Position numbers and translations under genes: made by a program
Shown: in pieces, positions 62,190 through 64,000 of the stretch
Numbering within the stretch: position 1 is the first letter of the stretch
Layout of the letters: every line of letters begins with the position of its first letter
Source: Pirellulaceae bacterium
Lineage (GTDB): Bacteria > Planctomycetota > Planctomycetia > Pirellulales > Pirellulaceae
Direction: 5' to 3'
Assembly (NCBI GenBank): GCA_019636385.1
Contig: JAHBXT010000007.1
Coordinates: forward strand, 62,001-126,000
Length of the DNA: 64,000 nt
Notes under the pieces: model-generated
Told to the model about the DNA's origin: nothing
Database searches by the model: none
The model's input: the letters and a program-made list of their open reading frames with translations, nothing else

Positions 62190-63299
62190 ATGAAAATTGG
62201 AGTCCCTACTGAAATCAAGTCCGATGAATATCGCGTGGCCATGTTGCCGGTGGGCGTCGAAGAGTTAGTTTCCCGCGGACATCAGGTGTTCATCCAAGCT
62301 GGTGCCGGCATGGGCTCTGGCTTGGCCGATCACGATTACCTGGCGGCCGGGGCGGAACTGGTTGCGGGTATTGAGGATATTTACAGCCTGGCCCAGATAA
62401 TCGTCAAAGTCAAAGAACCCCAGCCGCGTGAATACGCCTTGATTCGCCCGGATCATACGCTGTTTACTTACTTTCATTTTGCTGCCGATCGCAGCTTGAC
62501 CGAAGCCATGATACAGTCAGGCGCGACCTGCCTGGCTTACGAAACGTTGGAGGATCAACAAGGTCGATTGCCGTTGCTGACTCCCATGAGCGAGGTCGCT
62601 GGACGCATGAGCATCCAGGAGGGAGCCAAGTATCTTGAGCGCCCGCAAATGGGACGTGGCATTCTGCTTGGTGGCGTGCCAGGTGTCGCTCCTGCACATA
62701 TTACCATCCTGGGGGGTGGTGTGGTGGGGGCCAACGCTGCGCGCATTGCCGCTGGCTTTCAAGCGGATGTGGCCATTTTAGATGTTAACATGGACCGCTT
62801 GCGCTACCTGGACGACGTCATGCCGCCCAATGTCAACGTGCTGTTTAGCGATCGTCACACCATCCGCGAGCAATTGCGATTGGCAGACCTTATCATCGGT
62901 TCTGTACTGATACGCGGTGCCAAGGCTCCGCGTTTAGTCACACGTGACGATCTTGGGCGGATGAAGCCGGGGTCCGTCGTGATCGATGTGGCCATCGATC
63001 AAGGTGGGTGCTTGGAGACCAGCCGCCCCACGACGCACAAGGATCCCACGTATATCGTGGACGATGTGTTGCATTACTGCGTGACCAACATGCCAGGGGC
63101 CGTTGGTCGCACCAGCACCTACGCGCTGTGCAATGTAACTTTGCCGTGGGTCATCAAACTGGCCAGCCTTGGAACCGTTGAGGCTGTGCAGCAATGTTCG
63201 GCTCTTCAATCAGCGGCCAACATCGTCAATCATCGCGTTACCAATCGGGCCGTCGCTGACACGTTCAATCTACCGTATGAGAGTCTGTCAGCGGGATGA
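62190..63299 (+). CDS. ald: alanine dehydrogenase
   Basis: The 369-residue protein matches the family throughout: MKIGVPTEIKSDEYRVAMLP, GHQVFIQAGAGMGSGLADHDY, IIVKVKEPQPREYALI (catalytic Lys), LFTYFHFAADRSLTEAM (His), PLLTPMSEVAGRMSIQEGA, and the NAD site HITILGGGVVGANAARIAAG near residue 170. It converts L-alanine to pyruvate and ammonia with NAD. It starts 17 bases after the sugar dehydrogenase stop, and the mtnA start is two bases after its stop. Confidence 0.93.
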   Translation: MKIGVPTEIKSDEYRVAMLPVGVEELVSRGHQVFIQAGAGMGSGLADHDYLAAGAELVAGIEDIYSLAQIIVKVKEPQPREYALIRPDHTLFTYFHFAADRSLTEAMIQSGATCLAYETLEDQQGRLPLLTPMSEVAGRMSIQEGAKYLERPQMGRGILLGGVPGVAPAHITILGGGVVGANAARIAAGFQADVAILDVNMDRLRYLDDVMPPNVNVLFSDRHTIREQLRLADLIIGSVLIRGAKAPRLVTRDDLGRMKPGSVVIDVAIDQGGCLETSRPTTHKDPTYIVDDVLHYCVTNMPGAVGRTSTYALCNVTLPWVIKLASLGTVEAVQQCSALQSAANIVNHRVTNRAVADTFNLPYESLSAG

Positions 63300-63301
63300 G
63301 C

Positions 63302-64000
63302 ATGACGTCACAGTCGCAATTTGTCGATGTGCCGGTTTGTCTTCAGTGGGTCGGCGGACCCGCGGGTCATCTGAGGCTGTTGGATCAAACGCTGCTTCCC
63401 AGCCAAGTGCGTTGGATCGAGTGCCACAGTGTGGATGCGGTTTGGGAAGCGATCAAGAAACTGCGCGTCCGCGGAGCACCAGCCATTGGAATCGCAGCCG
63501 CTTATGGTGTCGTTCTGGCTGGTGGCCAAGGTCGCAGTAGCGAGCCACTTGCCATAGCCGTTCAGAGTGCCATCCGCCATTTGGCTACCAGCCGCCCAAC
63601 CGCCATCAATCTTTTTTGGGCGCTGCGACGCATGGAACAAGTCATGTCACGCTCGGAACCAATTGCGCAAGATTTGCAAGCCGCGCTATTGACAGAGGCT
63701 CAGGCCATCGAAGCCGAAGACCGCCAAATGTGCCGCGCCATCGGACTGCATGGCGCGGACCTCATTCCCGACGGTGCAACTCTGCTGACCCATTGCAATG
63801 CTGGTGGATTGGCAACTGCGCAATACGGCACGGCGCTGAGCGTGATGTATGCCTGCCAGGATCAAGGCAAACGCATCCAGGTATACGCAGACGAAACGCG
63901 ACCGTTGTGGCAAGGGGCTCGGTTGACCGCCTGGGAACTTCAGCGCCACCAGATACCAACAACGATTATTTGCGACAGCATGGCCGCTCACGTCATGCAA
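63302..64000 (+). CDS. mtnA: S-methyl-5-thioribose-1-phosphate isomerase, 5' part (partial)
   Basis: The frame opens at ATG 63302, two bases after the ald stop, and stays open to the window end (233 codons). It has LRLLDQTLLPSQVRWIE, KKLRVRGAPAIGIAAAYGVV, LLTHCNAGGLATAQYGTAL with the catalytic Cys165, IQVYADETRPLWQGARLTAW, and ICDSMAAHVM near the end, all MtnA signatures. It isomerises methylthioribose-1-phosphate in methionine salvage. The remaining third lies outside the window. Confidence 0.88.
   Translation, partial: MTSQSQFVDVPVCLQWVGGPAGHLRLLDQTLLPSQVRWIECHSVDAVWEAIKKLRVRGAPAIGIAAAYGVVLAGGQGRSSEPLAIAVQSAIRHLATSRPTAINLFWALRRMEQVMSRSEPIAQDLQAALLTEAQAIEAEDRQMCRAIGLHGADLIPDGATLLTHCNAGGLATAQYGTALSVMYACQDQGKRIQVYADETRPLWQGARLTAWELQRHQIPTTIICDSMAAHVMQ

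Overview
The window looks like the chromosome of a planctomycete, most likely a Pirellulales-type (Rhodopirellula-like) bacterium. This is inferred from several things together: an exosortase fused to an EpsI-like domain, a secreted DUF1080/PQQ-sugar-dehydrogenase fusion, frequent GTG and TTG starts, moderate G+C, a DacZ-like diadenylate cyclase, and many short intergenic palindromes. No rRNA or tRNA gene, complete insertion sequence or CRISPR array was seen.

Positions 83-47560 form one very long, almost entirely plus-strand locus for building a complex exopolysaccharide or surface glycan. It holds a Wzx-type flippase, a Wzy/O-antigen-ligase-type membrane protein, seven GT4 glycosyltransferases, two initiating sugar-phosphate transferases and a UDP-GlcNAc 2-epimerase. 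It also holds a UDP-glucose 6-dehydrogenase, a pyruvyl transferase, three SAM methyltransferases, and five NodB-fold proteins: three deacetylases and two with N-terminal membrane segments. Seven proteins are FemAB/GNAT-like acyltransferases, four of them clearly paralogous. Two are asparagine-synthase-type enzymes and one is a large two-domain esterase. Many genes overlap by 1-30 bases, so they are probably translated as coupled units.

The right part of the locus (38808-43780) is a compact PglC - acyl carrier protein - AMP ligase - SDR - PglD - PglE set. It suggests an amino sugar carrying an unusual, carrier-protein-delivered N-acyl group. The locus ends with an exosortase (44014-45858), in line with the exosortase-type FemAB protein and DUF3473-type deacetylase upstream. 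No PEP-CTERM-type target protein is visible here.

The locus is interrupted at 20465-21489 by three tandem units bounded by imperfect inverted repeats. Each carries an intact-looking or decayed GxxExxY (PD-(D/E)XK-like) reading frame. A fourth, 99-base derivative lies at 27122-27220. Other intergenic spaces carry a dispersed repeat with core TCTGGCGACGGTAGCTAC and small hairpins.

The right end (47507-64000) is housekeeping: a HEAT-repeat-like protein and rpiB on the minus strand, rpsA with a long leader and a strong 3' hairpin, a relic of an MscS channel gene, a DUF971 protein and rtcB. Then come a large secreted protein of unknown function, a DacZ-like diadenylate cyclase, a DinB-fold protein, nnrE, an FmdB zinc ribbon, the DUF1080-PQQ fusion, alanine dehydrogenase, and the start of mtnA, which runs off the window.
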